DNA of 64,000 nucleotides from assembly GCF_023336505.1 (NCBI RefSeq), contig NZ_JAMAST010000002.1, positions 310,001-374,000 of the forward strand, read 5' to 3'. The translations under genes and the position numbers were made by a program. Within the stretch, counting starts at the first letter, position 1, and every line of letters begins with the position of its first letter. The DNA is from Sporolactobacillus mangiferae (GTDB taxonomy: Bacteria; Bacillota; Bacilli; Bacillales; Sporolactobacillaceae). Shown one piece after another: positions 47,704-56,572 of the stretch. The notes under the pieces are model-generated. The model was not told the origin of the DNA and did no database searches. It saw nothing but the letters and a program-made list of their open reading frames with translations.

Positions 47704-48486
47704 TCAGGCTTCAACGGTTTCATCATCTTTAATGCCAAGTTCAGCCTTCATGCCGTCATAGCCTTCTTTTTCAAGTTGAAGCGCAAGTTCAGGACCGCCG
47801 GTTTTCACAATACGGCCATTCATCATAATGTGCACCTTATCTGGCCTGATATAATTCAACAGGCGCTGATAGTGAGTAATAATCAGGCAGCCGAAGGTTT
47901 CAGAGCGCATCGCATTAACACCTTTGGCGACCCACTTCAATGCGTCAATATCCAGACCGGAGTCGATCTCATCAAGAATCGCAAATTTGGGTTCAAGCAT
48001 CATGAGCTGCAAAATTTCATTACGCTTTTTTTCGCCGCCGGAAAAACCTTCGTTCACATAACGCTCAGCAAATGACTGATCCATATCGAGCATCTGCATT
48101 TTTTTATCCAATGTCTTGATGAACTTCATCAGCGGAATTTCATTGCCCTCTCCGCGTCTGCCATTGATAGCAGTTCTCAGGAAATCGGCATTAGTCACGC
48201 CGCTCACTTCGCTCGGATACTGCATAGCGAGAAACATGCCAGCGCGTGCCCGTTCATCAACTGCCATATCCAGTAAATTCTCACCGTCAAGCAGTGCCTC
48301 GCCGGAGGTAACTTCATATTTCGGATGCCCCATCAGCGCTGAAGCAACGGTTGACTTCCCAGTCCCGTTCGGCCCCATCAAGGCATGAATCTCTCCGCCT
48401 TTCATATCTAAATCAAAACCCTTGACAATGGATTTCCCCTCAACAGAAACATGAAGGTCGTTTATCTTCAATTCCGGAATGGTCAT
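47704..48486 (-). CDS. sufC: Fe-S assembly ATPase SufC
   Basis: A 260-residue ABC-type ATPase that drives the SufBCD scaffold. Walker A GPNGTGKST, signature NEGFSGGEKKR, and Walker B AILDEIDSGLDIDALK are intact. The last motif is the SufC form. The ATG at 48486 follows TTGGAGG. First gene of the operon sufCDSUB. Its promoter region carries a Fur-like sequence right after a -10 element. Confidence 0.96.
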   Translation of the reverse strand: MTIPELKINDLHVSVEGKSIVKGFDLDMKGGEIHALMGPNGTGKSTVASALMGHPKYEVTSGEALLDGENLLDMAVDERARAGMFLAMQYPSEVSGVTNADFLRTAINGRRGEGNEIPLMKFIKTLDKKMQMLDMDQSFAERYVNEGFSGGEKKRNEILQLMMLEPKFAILDEIDSGLDIDALKWVAKGVNAMRSETFGCLIITHYQRLLNYIRPDKVHIMMNGRIVKTGGPELALQLEKEGYDGMKAELGIKDDETVEA

Positions 48487-48542
48487 TTCATCAGAACCTC
48501 CAATATAAATAGTCAAATTACGGAATGAAATCCGTTCTCAAT

Positions 48543-48585
48543 CTATTCTCATTATCATATTATATCAGATGTAAATAGATAGCAA
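48543..48585 (-). promoter_or_regulatory. suf promoter with partial Fur-like box
   Basis: On the minus strand: TTGCTA (48585-48580), 17 bp, TAATAT (48562-48557). Directly after the -10 comes TGATAAT-G-AGAATAG (48557-48543), which fits 11 of 15 Fur-box positions, mostly in the left half. A second -10 (TATAAT) lies about 50 bp further upstream. Iron control is inference. Confidence 0.45.
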
Positions 48586-48794
48586 CCCAAACGAAGGTGA
48601 TTGCCGTACCCGTATTATACCGCTATTTGCGATAATCATAATAGAAAAAAGTATCAAAAACACAAAAAGGAATGATTTTTCTGCGCATACACTTTCTGGC
48701 CCCATTTTCAACGCTTCACCCTATCCCGCAAAAAGTACGGCTTACTGAGAAAATGAAACAGAAATCTTCCTCTGTGTGCCCAGTATTCACGTTA

Positions 48795-49110
48795 TTAGAA
48801 AAACCGGGCAAAAAGCGCCCGGTCCTTACTTCCGCACAATGCGGTGGCTTTCGCGTTGCATACAGGACGTACTTTCACAGGATGCCGTTTGACTGCGATT
48901 TACTGACCATTCAGCACGATTTACCGGTCAGCGCGCGCTTTCACAGTTTTCGACCAGAGTCGTTGATTTATTTATTTTGTTGGCATCGGCGCTTCAGTTG
49001 CCCGCTTGCCGGGGCGATCCGGAAGCCTCCACGGGGCAGACAAATTCCTGCGGGGTCTTCCAAGGCTCGCTGATCAGCGGGGAACGCTCCGCAGGCGCCA
49101 GCGCACTTTC
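48795..49110 (+). repeat. Dispersed intergenic hairpin repeat, copy F (long form)
   Basis: Left end TTAGAAAAACCGGGC with a perfect hairpin CCGGGC / GCCCGG, then GGTCCTTAC. A middle module (about 48825-48905) aligns with copy D: GGTGGC-TTTCGCGTT and ACGTACTTTC. A further G+C-rich part follows, with right end CAGCGCACTTTCGTA. It is the longest member seen here. Confidence 0.5.
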
Positions 49111-49164
49111 GTATCTGGCTTACACTTTTATGCTTAGCTAAAATCTTATAATTTTTTACCTGCA

Positions 49165-49200
49165 GAAAAGCCGCTCAGTTTGTTCACTGAGCGGCTTTTC
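49165..49200 (-). terminator. Terminator of metNPQ
   Basis: The perfect stem GAAAAGCCGCTCAGT / ACTGAGCGGCTTTTC with a 6-nt loop, 16 bp after the metQ stop. Confidence 0.92.
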
Positions 49201-49215
49201 TAAATCAGAGGCGAG

Positions 49216-50034
49216 TCATTCGGAAACCGGCAGAACCGCACCCTTATATTTCGTATTAATGTAATTCTGAATGGTTTTTGAATGAAGCACTTTAACTAAT
49301 TCTTTTATCGCCTTTTTATTTTGATCGCCTTTTCGCACAGCGATGATATTCGCATACGGTGACGAAGCACCTTCAAGAATCAGCGCATCCTTTTTCGGCT
49401 GCAGTTTCGCCTGAAGCGCAAAGTTAGTATTAATGGCATACAAGTCTGCCGCACCATTTCCATACGCTTTCGGAAGAATCGCCGGATCAATCGGCTGCAG
49501 GAACTTCAAGTGTTTGATATTATCAATATCTTTCAGAGTCGCAGCCACTGGATCGATACCTGACTTGATTTTCACCAGGCCCTTGGATTGAAGCAGAAGA
49601 AGAATACGTCCCTGTTCCGCTTTATTATTGCTGATCTGTACGGTTGCCCCATCTTTTATTTCGCTGACATCTTTATATTTTTTGGAATAAATGCCGAACG
49701 GTTCAATGTGAATTTTGCCGGCATTGACTAAATCAGTATGATGCTGTTTGTTGTAGAGATCAAGATATGGAATGTGCTGAAAATAGTTGGCATCCAATTG
49801 TTTTGAGGCCAGCGCCTTATTCGGAAGAACATAATCCTGAAATACTTTTACTTTCAGATCAATTCCTTTTTTCTTAAGCAGCGGTACTGCTTTTTTTAAA
49901 ATTTCGGCATGGGGAACGGCGGAAGCGCCGACCGTCAGTGTCTGATTTTTTTCTTTGCTTCCTGCGGATTGCCCGCATGCGGATAAAATGAGTGCAAGTG
50001 TCAGAAGAACAGATAATACAATTCCTTTTTTCAT
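49216..50034 (-). CDS. metQ: Methionine ABC transporter substrate-binding lipoprotein
   Basis: A 272-residue NlpA-family lipoprotein. The signal peptide ends in the lipobox LSAC with lipidated Cys20; the mature protein has the family segments VGASAVPHAEILK, VFQDYVLPNKAL and LDANYFQHIPYLD. It captures D- and L-methionine outside the cell. ATG at 50034 with GGGGGAG upstream. Last gene of metN-metP-metQ, controlled by the SAM riboswitch. Confidence 0.95.
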   Translation of the reverse strand: MKKGIVLSVLLTLALILSACGQSAGSKEKNQTLTVGASAVPHAEILKKAVPLLKKKGIDLKVKVFQDYVLPNKALASKQLDANYFQHIPYLDLYNKQHHTDLVNAGKIHIEPFGIYSKKYKDVSEIKDGATVQISNNKAEQGRILLLLQSKGLVKIKSGIDPVAATLKDIDNIKHLKFLQPIDPAILPKAYGNGAADLYAINTNFALQAKLQPKKDALILEGASSPYANIIAVRKGDQNKKAIKELVKVLHSKTIQNYINTKYKGAVLPVSE

Positions 50035-50097
50035 TATTAACTCCCCCGGTTGCATTTAATTTTTTTTTACCATCATCAGCTCTTAACTTATAGCCGT

Positions 50098-50763
50098 CTA
50101 TCTCTTGTCTACACGTCGCGTCATTCGATCACCGATATATTGGATCAGAAAAACAATCAGCAAAATAATAATTGTGGCTACAAAAGTAACAACATTATTG
50201 CCCGCTTCAAACCCTTCATTGTACGCGATCGTGCCAAGTCCCCCGGCACCGATAACCCCGGCCATCGCTGTATTTCCGATCAAGGCAATGAGCGTCACCG
50301 TCATTCCTGAGCTGATCGACGGAAGTGATTCTGGAAGAAGAACCTTCCAGACAATCTGCCAGCGTGAGGCGCCCATGGCCTGTGCCGCTTCGATCACGCC
50401 TTTATCTACTTCGCGTAATCCAATTTCAACGAGCCGCCCGTAAAAAGGAGCCGCGCCAATAATAATTGACGGCAATGCCGCAGTCGATCCAATCATCGTC
50501 CCGAGAATGAGCTCCGTAAGCGGGATCAAAAGAATGATCAGAATAATAAACGGAATCGAACGGAATACATTGACAAAGGACGCAACAACTTTATAAATCA
50601 TTGGCTGCTCATAAAGGCCGTCCTTAGCTGTCAGATAAAGCAGAAGACCTAAAATAATGCCGAGCAAAAAGGTAAAAACGCCCGAAATCACAGTCATATA
50701 AATCGTCTGTCCTGTTGAAAGCCACATGCTTGCCCAATCAACACTTTGTATCCAATCACTCAT
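50098..50763 (-). CDS. metP: Methionine ABC transporter permease
   Basis: A 221-residue MetI-type permease with about five transmembrane helices. The cytoplasmic EAA loop contacting MetN is [25 protein letters not shown]. Also called metI in some annotations. Its start overlaps the end of metN by 8 bp, so translation is coupled. Spacing to metQ is 63 bp. Confidence 0.94.
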   Translation of the reverse strand: MSDWIQSVDWASMWLSTGQTIYMTVISGVFTFLLGIILGLLLYLTAKDGLYEQPMIYKVVASFVNVFRSIPFIILIILLIPLTELILGTMIGSTAALPSIIIGAAPFYGRLVEIGLREVDKGVIEAAQAMGASRWQIVWKVLLPESLPSISSGMTVTLIALIGNTAMAGVIGAGGLGTIAYNEGFEAGNNVVTFVATIIILLIVFLIQYIGDRMTRRVDKR

Positions 50764-51751
50764 GATGCCGAATCACCTCAACCGTTGTACCGCTCAAGCG
50801 AAGCCGATCAAGAGCAGCGCTGATATCGGAAGCGGTTCCCTTAAGCGCGAGTGTCACCCCTGTCTCTGCTCCCTGAACGCACGCAGATCCGAGTACTTTT
50901 ACAGATAAAACGTCACTGCCAAAAAGCACGGACAGATTTTCCTGAAGTTTGCTTTCATTGGAATGAGCTAAGAAAACAATCGTGCCCTCGTCGCGAAAAC
51001 GCAGTGTCTGCTGCCCATTCAGGCTTCCAGCAAACTCCTTGGTAATTTTCTGAACGGGATGCGAGAAGACTTCGGAAACGGAACCTTCTTCAACAATTCT
51101 TCCTTTGTCCAGAACGGCAACTCGATCGCATATTTTTCGGATGACATTCATTTCATGGGTGATCAGGACAATGGTCAGCCCAAGTTTCCTGTTAATATCC
51201 GAAAGAAGCGACAAGATGGAGTCCGTTGTTTTCGGATCAAGTGCCGAAGTTGCTTCATCGCACAGTAACACCTTTGGATTATTGGCCAGCGCTCGGGCAA
51301 TGCCGACCCGTTGCTTCTGGCCGCCGCTTAATTGCGAGGGGTAGGCTGACGCTCTGCCCTCAAGACCGACTAAACGGATGAGTTCCGAAACACGTGCCTC
51401 TCTCTGTTTCTTCTTAAGGTTTGTGAGTTCAAGCGGAAAAGCAATATTACCGGCAACTGTACGCGACCAGAGCAAATTAAAATGCTGAAAAATCATACCG
51501 ATCGATCGGCGCTGTTCACGCAATTCTCGTTCGTCAAGCTTAGTAAGCATCCTGTCCTGAATGATGATTGTTCCTGAAGTCGGCTTCTCCAGCAGATTAA
51601 TTAAACGAATCAATGTGCTTTTTCCGGCACCGCTGTACCCGATGATACCGAATATTTCACCTTCACGGATAGTCAGGCTGACATCCGACAGTGCACGCAC
51701 CGGACCGTCCTCTGTCTGATAAATTTTTTCGATGTTGCGTAATTGAATCAA
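50756..51751 (-). CDS. metN: Methionine ABC transporter ATP-binding protein
   Basis: A 331-residue ATPase of the methionine importer. Walker [10 protein letters not shown], signature LSGGQKQR, Walker [12 protein letters not shown], then a C-terminal NIL/ACT-like domain (~255-331) that in known MetN binds methionine and inhibits transport. The start is a TTG (MIQLRN); the ribosome site GGTGA is weak. First gene of the riboswitch-controlled operon. Confidence 0.94.
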   Translation of the reverse strand: MIQLRNIEKIYQTEDGPVRALSDVSLTIREGEIFGIIGYSGAGKSTLIRLINLLEKPTSGTIIIQDRMLTKLDERELREQRRSIGMIFQHFNLLWSRTVAGNIAFPLELTNLKKKQREARVSELIRLVGLEGRASAYPSQLSGGQKQRVGIARALANNPKVLLCDEATSALDPKTTDSILSLLSDINRKLGLTIVLITHEMNVIRKICDRVAVLDKGRIVEEGSVSEVFSHPVQKITKEFAGSLNGQQTLRFRDEGTIVFLAHSNESKLQENLSVLFGSDVLSVKVLGSACVQGAETGVTLALKGTASDISAALDRLRLSGTTVEVIRHHE

Positions 51752-51901
51752 GAAATGTTCACCACTTTTAAAAATAAAATAACTTATCCAATCATTTTAG
51801 TGGGGTTATAAACCTGCCACATCATCCTCCTTCCTCAAAGGATCGCAGAAACAGGCACCTGAGAAAGCAGCTTCGCAATCCTTGCTTATTTTTATTAAAA
51901 C

Positions 51902-52050
51902 AAAAAAGCCCGTCATGAGAGGACGGGGCTGCCTCTCTCATCTCCCAGAAGATTACCTTCTGCAGGAATTAGCACCTTGACTGCATCGCCTGCAGTCAGG
52001 TTGCCGGGCATCATCGGGCCAGTCCCTCCGCCGCTCTGGATAAGAGCATT
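51902..52050 (-). promoter_or_regulatory. SAM-I riboswitch (S box)
   Basis: Read on the minus strand: CTCTTATCCAGAGCGGCGG, AGGGACTGGCCCGATGA, CCCGGCAACC, AAGGTGCTAATTCC, GCAG, then AGATGAGA overlapping a terminator (AGCCC-CGTC / GACG-GGCT + six Ts, 51930-51902). These are the conserved S-box blocks in order. High SAM is known to terminate transcription, here shutting off metNPQ, which begins about 150 bp downstream. Confidence 0.96.
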
Positions 52051-52363
52051 ACTATTTAGTTAAGTGTTAATAATTTAACATGACAAATTAAAACTGTCAA
52101 ATGAAATCTTCCGTAATCGCTTTGCTCCAATGTCTGCAGGAAAAACTGTTCACGCACGCACTTTGACAAGTCGTGATTCAGAAAACAGGCCGTCCAACCC
52201 GTGGTATATTTTTTAATAGCTAAGTTATCCTGTTGTTACGCGCACGAATCAGCCCATTGGTGAAAAGTGCGGACACGTCACATCTCTCATTTTGCCGAAA
52301 GGCACAGCGTTTTTGACATGCAAATTAAAGATGTGTTTCACACCTTTGAAAGTAAGCCAATAA
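52051..52363. other. Intergenic region upstream of the SAM riboswitch
   Basis: 313 bp. It contains the met promoter (52072-52100). I see nothing else supported between that and the end of rsgI; no clear terminator for rsgI was found. Confidence 0.4.
52072..52100 (-). promoter_or_regulatory. metNPQ promoter
   Basis: On the minus strand: TTGACA (52100-52095), 17 bp, TAAATT (52077-52072), about 25 bp before the S box. Confidence 0.75.
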
Positions 52364-53323
52364 TCAGCAATAATGTTCAACCACGCCCCCTAAATAATTG
52401 TAACTGCTGGTTTCCTGATCTCGAAGCGGACGCTCAGCTCGAAACGGATTTTTAAACAGCGTATCTTCTGCATTGCTATTCGGCATCACCCGTTCAGAAC
52501 CGCGGCGATTCGAGCCGCCATTTCCGTCAAAATTGGTCAGAGAACGCCATGGCAGCGAAAGGGTGTGTGACACATTTATCAGTTTCTCTGCCGGCAATGT
52601 TCTCGCCTCTTCCAATGAAAGTGTCTTTCCGTATGCGTTGGCACGCAAATAGAGCAGATATTTTCCTACGGAAAGTCCGCGTGCTTCCGCAGCCTTCTTG
52701 CGTTCAAGCGATGCGTTCAGCCATTCTGTCCCTGCCGCCTTCCAGTACGACAACCGGCTCGCGCCTGTGTTAAATGCATTCACCAGATTCTGTGCAAACA
52801 TGGATTGCCGTGGCCGGCTGATTTGATCGGTCAAAATCGTCGTAATCAGGCAGTACGGACGCTTATTTGACATCTGTTGCTTATTCACGTTTGCAAACAG
52901 CGCAGAACTCAGCTCCTGAAAGCTCATTCCGGGTGCAAGCGGCGTTTCTTTCAGCCACTGTTTTGCTTCGGCATTTAAAGGCTGAACAGAAATCACGCGG
53001 AGATTCCGGTCAACGCTTGCTTCAATACTTGCTTTCAAATCAAAATATACATAGGCAGCCACCGGTCCCGAGGGCGCATCCGTACTGTGCGACAGCGGCA
53101 CAAAACAGAGCAGCGAAAAACCAAGCGCAATAACCGGTGTCAGAATCCTCTTGGGAAGAAAGTGAAAGTGGGCAAGGTGTTTTGCGCGCACCGTTTGTCC
53201 AATGGAAAGGTTTGCCGCACGTTTGAGTCTGACTGATCTGAAGTCCCCTTCATTAGTCAGAATGACTGCCCGCCGACCTTTTTTAGACACGAGCACACCC
53301 TGATTTATCAGTTTTCTCCCCAC
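52364..53323 (-). CDS. rsgI: Anti-sigma factor RsgI
   Basis: A 319-residue membrane protein. The N-terminal RsgI domain (~5-55; GVLVSKKGRRAVILTNEGDF) would hold SigI in the cytoplasm. One transmembrane helix (~59-79) follows, then an extracytoplasmic region beginning with the conserved AYVYFDLKASIEASVDRNLRVI segment and ending in a Gly/Ser/Asn-rich tail. The tail shows no recognisable carbohydrate-binding or peptidase domain, unlike clostridial RsgI proteins. The GTG start lies just after the sigI stop, so the two are co-translated. The partner is SigI. Confidence 0.88.
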   Translation of the reverse strand: MGRKLINQGVLVSKKGRRAVILTNEGDFRSVRLKRAANLSIGQTVRAKHLAHFHFLPKRILTPVIALGFSLLCFVPLSHSTDAPSGPVAAYVYFDLKASIEASVDRNLRVISVQPLNAEAKQWLKETPLAPGMSFQELSSALFANVNKQQMSNKRPYCLITTILTDQISRPRQSMFAQNLVNAFNTGASRLSYWKAAGTEWLNASLERKKAAEARGLSVGKYLLYLRANAYGKTLSLEEARTLPAEKLINVSHTLSLPWRSLTNFDGNGGSNRRGSERVMPNSNAEDTLFKNPFRAERPLRDQETSSYNYLGGVVEHYC

Positions 53324-53332
53324 CTTTCTCGG

Positions 53333-54091
53333 TCACTGAACCGCTTCAAGCTCTGGTTCAATATACGACTTTAATGCACTAAACCCGCCAATATAAATCA
53401 GCGCCAGTGCTATTATATATTTTCGATTCCTTTCTATCGTTTTCCGACTGCACGATACGAATTGTAACAAATCTTTTATGGGCAGCTGTTTCTTTTTCTT
53501 TAGATAGTTCACCAATTCTTTGTGCTCAACCAATCGCTTTGCAGAAACCTTGGCATTTTCGCGTGCATCCGCATGCTTTGGGCAGTGCTTGCTCAGTACA
53601 TCAAACGTGATTCCGTATTCGAGCAGCAGCAGCTCGTAACTTTCAATCTGTTCCATCCGCTCATTAATTCTGCGCTGCTCCTCATAATGATCAATTGCCG
53701 CCTGCTGTTCAATGAAGCTTTCCTCCATCGTATTCTCATCTGCCGGCTTAGCCTGCTCCAAATAAATATGACGCATCTGGCGCGATTCCTTGCGGATAAA
53801 ATCAATAATTCTCCGACGGATTACCATATCCGCAAAAGTCAGAAATTTGCTTCCCTGCCCTTTCTGATACTGATTAATTGCTTCATTAAAGGCAACCAGC
53901 CCGATGCTGAATTCATCCATAGTCTGATCGATAAAACGATTGCATACTTTAGAAACAACCTTTTTAATAAAAGGCTGGTACGATTCGATAATTGAATTAC
54001 GCAAGGATTCATTGCCCTGCTGCACTTGATATATAGTCGATTCAAGCGAAATATTAAACGCTCCGTCCAGTGACAGTTGGTTCACGCTCAT
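53333..54091 (-). CDS. sigI: RNA polymerase sigma factor SigI
   Basis: A 252-residue SigI-family sigma factor: region 2 (~residues 15-95; QPFIKKVVSKVCNRFI, MDEFSIGLVAFNEAINQY, FADMVIRRRIIDFIRKE) and the SigI-specific C-terminal helical domain (KLSKHCPKHADAR-like pattern, KQLPIKDLLQFVSCSRKTIERNRKYIIALALI). In B. subtilis SigI responds to heat and cell-wall stress, and is itself linked to WalR. Start at 54091, AGAGGTGGG upstream. Here the pair sits next to the met operon, not its B. subtilis position. Confidence 0.92.
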   Translation of the reverse strand: MSVNQLSLDGAFNISLESTIYQVQQGNESLRNSIIESYQPFIKKVVSKVCNRFIDQTMDEFSIGLVAFNEAINQYQKGQGSKFLTFADMVIRRRIIDFIRKESRQMRHIYLEQAKPADENTMEESFIEQQAAIDHYEEQRRINERMEQIESYELLLLEYGITFDVLSKHCPKHADARENAKVSAKRLVEHKELVNYLKKKKQLPIKDLLQFVSCSRKTIERNRKYIIALALIYIGGFSALKSYIEPELEAVQ

Positions 54092-54655
54092 CAAAAACCC
54101 ACCTCTCGCTTTGGTCACTAACGTTCTGATTATGTTTTAAAAGTTGTACAAACATCCATCTTTTCCCTACCATAACATGTCCTGGCGAAAGGAATGATTA
54201 TTGTCAAAAACTTTTGTTATACAGTCTGAAAGGTCAGATTAAAGAAAAAATGATTATGGCCTGCAACGGCTGTGCGCCTTTTTCTGTACTGAGATTATTG
54301 TATAAGTGCAGCAACAGCACCTTCGCAACATGTGGAACGATGCTAGAAAACTTGGCTTCGCCAAGCCTTTGGCAGGGGCGAAGTCGCCGTCGCGACGGCC
54401 ATGGACGGCCTAGTGTCCGATAAGCCGCAGGACGCGGCGTTTTTTCGGACCACTTATCCTGTTTTCCTTAAAATGTCTATACTTTCTTATAAAAAAAACA
54501 GTATGTTTCTTTAACGGGGGCCAAAATAAAAAACCCTTGTCTCTTTTATACCATGCCGCATCAGGGAAAGGAAAGCGACAATATGGTAACAAAAAGATGA
54601 CAAAGGCTGTTATTTTTCATGCAGGCATTCAAAAATTCTCTCTTGCTCGATGGAA
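54092..54655. other. Intergenic region sigI-gcvH
   Basis: 564 bp with no supported gene. It holds copy G of the dispersed repeat (54343-54400) and a GCCGCAGGACGCGGCG hairpin near 54424. The sigI promoter should be here; no obvious sigma-A or SigI-type pair could be picked by eye. Confidence 0.4.
54343..54400 (+). repeat. Dispersed intergenic hairpin repeat, copy G
   Basis: CTAGAAAAC, a perfect hairpin CTTGGC-TTC-GCCAAG, then a second hairpin GGCGA-AG-TCGCC and CGTCGCGACGG. Clearest demonstration of the two-hairpin structure. Confidence 0.65.
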
Positions 54656-55036
54656 TCAGCCGATCAGTTTTTCGTAAGCTGCCGCATCAAGCAGATTGCC
54701 AAATACGGATTCGTCTACAGATTCAAGTTCGATCATCCACGCTTTTTCATAAGGGGACTCATTAACAAATTCCGGTGAATCTTCCAGTTCCTCATTTATT
54801 TCTGTCACTACACCACTGACCGGTGCATAAAGCTCGGAAACGGTTTTTACCGATTCAACACTGCCGAATGAATCACCTGCATTGAGTTCGGCACCAACCT
54901 CAGGGAGTTCGACGAAAACAATGTCGCCAAGTTCTTTCTGGGCATACTCCGTGATGCCAATTTTAACCTTGCCATCAGCTTCTTTTTTTACCCATTCGTG
55001 ATCCTTCGAGTACAGTAAATCTGTAGGTACGCTCAT
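54656..55036 (-). CDS. gcvH: Glycine cleavage system H protein
   Basis: A 126-residue lipoyl carrier protein. The lipoylated lysine is Lys64 in [11 protein letters not shown]-terminal YSKDHEWV and [21 protein letters not shown] are typical. In Bacillus GcvH also serves as a lipoyl relay between octanoyl transferase and other E2 proteins; a lipoate ligase gene is at 15.8 kb. The ATG follows GGAGG. It neighbours yusI as in B. subtilis. gcvT and gcvP are not in this window. Confidence 0.95.
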   Translation of the reverse strand: MSVPTDLLYSKDHEWVKKEADGKVKIGITEYAQKELGDIVFVELPEVGAELNAGDSFGSVESVKTVSELYAPVSGVVTEINEELEDSPEFVNESPYEKAWMIELESVDESVFGNLLDAAAYEKLIG

Positions 55037-55144
55037 TCCTCTGCCTCCGTTTTCAGCTGCTTAATCATTACTTTGTTTCATCAATACCTTTATTATAGCG
55101 TAAAAAATGGAAGAAAAAACAGCAGAAATTTTACTGAATGACCA

Positions 55145-55504
55145 TTATACTTTGCCCCACTCATTTTCAAACAATTGTTCATTAAACCCAACGGTTGCTT
55201 TATTTTTATCAAAAACAAGCGGACGCTTGATCAGCATCCCATCTTCAGCCAGCCAGTCCAGCCATTTATCCTCGGGCTCGGCTTTTTTTCTCTGGCTGAA
55301 TCCGCCCGCCCGATAACTTTTTCCGCTTGTATTGAAAAATTTTCCGACAGGAAGTCCGCTTTTTTCGATAATCGCTTTCAGTTGCTCACGATCCGGAGGT
55401 TTTTTTGCAATATTGATCTCTTGATACGAAACCGCGTGTTCGTCCAGCCATTTTTTCGCTTTGCGACATGTGCCACAAAGCGGATAACTATACATCGTCA
55501 GCAT
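55145..55504 (-). CDS. yusI: ArsC/Spx-family thioredoxin-fold protein (YusI)
   Basis: A 119-residue protein with the ArsC/Spx fold. Cys10-x2-Cys13 (PLCGTCRKAKKWL) lies at the N-terminus as in YusI/YffB-like proteins; LIKRPLVF is present near the C-terminus. It is neither a clear arsenate reductase nor a transcriptional Spx: Spx proteins have a longer C-terminus. ATG at 55504 with AGGAGG upstream. Follows the B. subtilis order gcvH-yusI. Confidence 0.85.
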   Translation of the reverse strand: MLTMYSYPLCGTCRKAKKWLDEHAVSYQEINIAKKPPDREQLKAIIEKSGLPVGKFFNTSGKSYRAGGFSQRKKAEPEDKWLDWLAEDGMLIKRPLVFDKNKATVGFNEQLFENEWGKV

Positions 55505-55665
55505 ACTTTCCGCCTCCTGACCAGAAAAAACCATTTTCATTTATTATACCCTGGATTCTGTCTGGCACAAAAAAACGGCATCGTTCTGTCAAAATGATTT
55601 CAAGATGAGCGGACATAATAAAAAGGAGCACCGCCACCACAAATTTATAGGAGTGTGACTATCAC

Positions 55666-55944
55666 ATGAACATGCAGCAACAAAACGGGCAGGCGCCAAT
55701 GAATTTCGCTCAGCCACCAGCGATACTTTCCACAAAAGATTTACTCTACATTGAAGATATGCTGTCCTGGAACCTGGAGATCATTAAAAAAGCGCATGCC
55801 TATGCGTCAATGTGTCAGGATCAGGATGTCATGCAAGCGATGAACCGGACGTGTCAGCTCCATATTCGCCATTATCAAAGCATCCTGAACCATCTTGGCA
55901 AGCATGTCCAGACAACTGCTATGGCAGGGGGAATGGCAAAATGA
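55666..55944 (+). CDS. CotF-like spore coat protein, first of pair
   Basis: A 92-residue protein with a Gln/Pro-rich start and a helical core (LSTKDLLYIEDMLSWNLEIIKKAHAYASMCQDQDVMQAM), typical of the short members of the coat protein F (CotF/YusN) family found in spore-formers. An AGGAG site lies before the ATG. Its stop overlaps the start of a second coat gene, so the two form an operon. Likely made in the mother cell. Confidence 0.8.
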   Translation: MNMQQQNGQAPMNFAQPPAILSTKDLLYIEDMLSWNLEIIKKAHAYASMCQDQDVMQAMNRTCQLHIRHYQSILNHLGKHVQTTAMAGGMAK

Positions 55945-56279
55945 TGGAGAAACAGCCAGCACAATCAACGCCCATTCAAAACACCGAAACGCAAGTGCCG
56001 AAGAATCAGCAGATGAATGATCGGGATTATTTGAATGATGTGCTTTTGACTGAGAAATATTTAGGCACTTCTTATGTGCACGCCATGCAAGAAGCAAGCC
56101 ACCAGGCATTGTATCAGGATATTAAAACGGTTTTTGATCAAACCAGCGATCATCAGCGCGATCTTTTTAACCTGATGTTCAATAAAGGCTGGTACAAAAT
56201 GGAATCACAGGAACCGCAGAAAATCCAGCAGACTCAGCAGCAGTTCACACAATATGCCCAGCAGCAGTTTTCCAAATAA
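55941..56279 (+). CDS. CotF-like spore coat protein, second of pair
   Basis: A 112-residue CotF-domain protein (core NDRDYLNDVLLTEKYLGTSY, then helices with the QEASHQALYQDIKTVF pattern) with a Gln-rich tail. Its ATG overlaps the upstream stop (ATGA), with GGGGGA upstream; an alternative ATG lies one codon later. Coat F proteins contribute to the spore outer layers. A strong terminator follows the gene. Confidence 0.83.
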   Translation: MMEKQPAQSTPIQNTETQVPKNQQMNDRDYLNDVLLTEKYLGTSYVHAMQEASHQALYQDIKTVFDQTSDHQRDLFNLMFNKGWYKMESQEPQKIQQTQQQFTQYAQQQFSK

Positions 56280-56305
56280 TTTATTTCACTTGTTTTAAGT
56301 TACCC

Positions 56306-56336
56306 GCCATCCTGAAAAAATCAGGATGGCTTTTTT
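56306..56336 (+). terminator. Terminator of the coat gene pair
   Basis: The stem GCCATCCTGA / TCAGGATGGC with a 5-nt loop, followed by six Ts. Confidence 0.92.
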
Positions 56337-56572
56337 CACAAGATAAAGAACTATAACCAGGTCACAACTGGACAGTAAAGCAGAGGATGCGAGACACCTG
56401 TGAAACCCGGCAGGAACCTGCAGATTTCTGTCTGTTCGAGGAGGCTTGCAGGGCAATCAACAGCGACAATGCATCCTAAAAGGCATAAAGCAACGGCTCA
56501 TGCTCACCAAACCATTAAAAGATGCTGTATCTTCAGAAATCACCTATAATTGGGACAAAGGAGGAAATACAT

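Larger units (their letters stand above)
48487..49164. other. Intergenic region sufC-metQ
   Basis: 678 bp with no supported gene. It contains suf promoter elements (48543-48585 and a second TATAAT near 48614) and, on the plus strand, the longest copy (F) of the dispersed repeat. Open frames within it match no known protein, although the inner module of copies D and F shows similarity on a protein-like frame. Confidence 0.45.
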
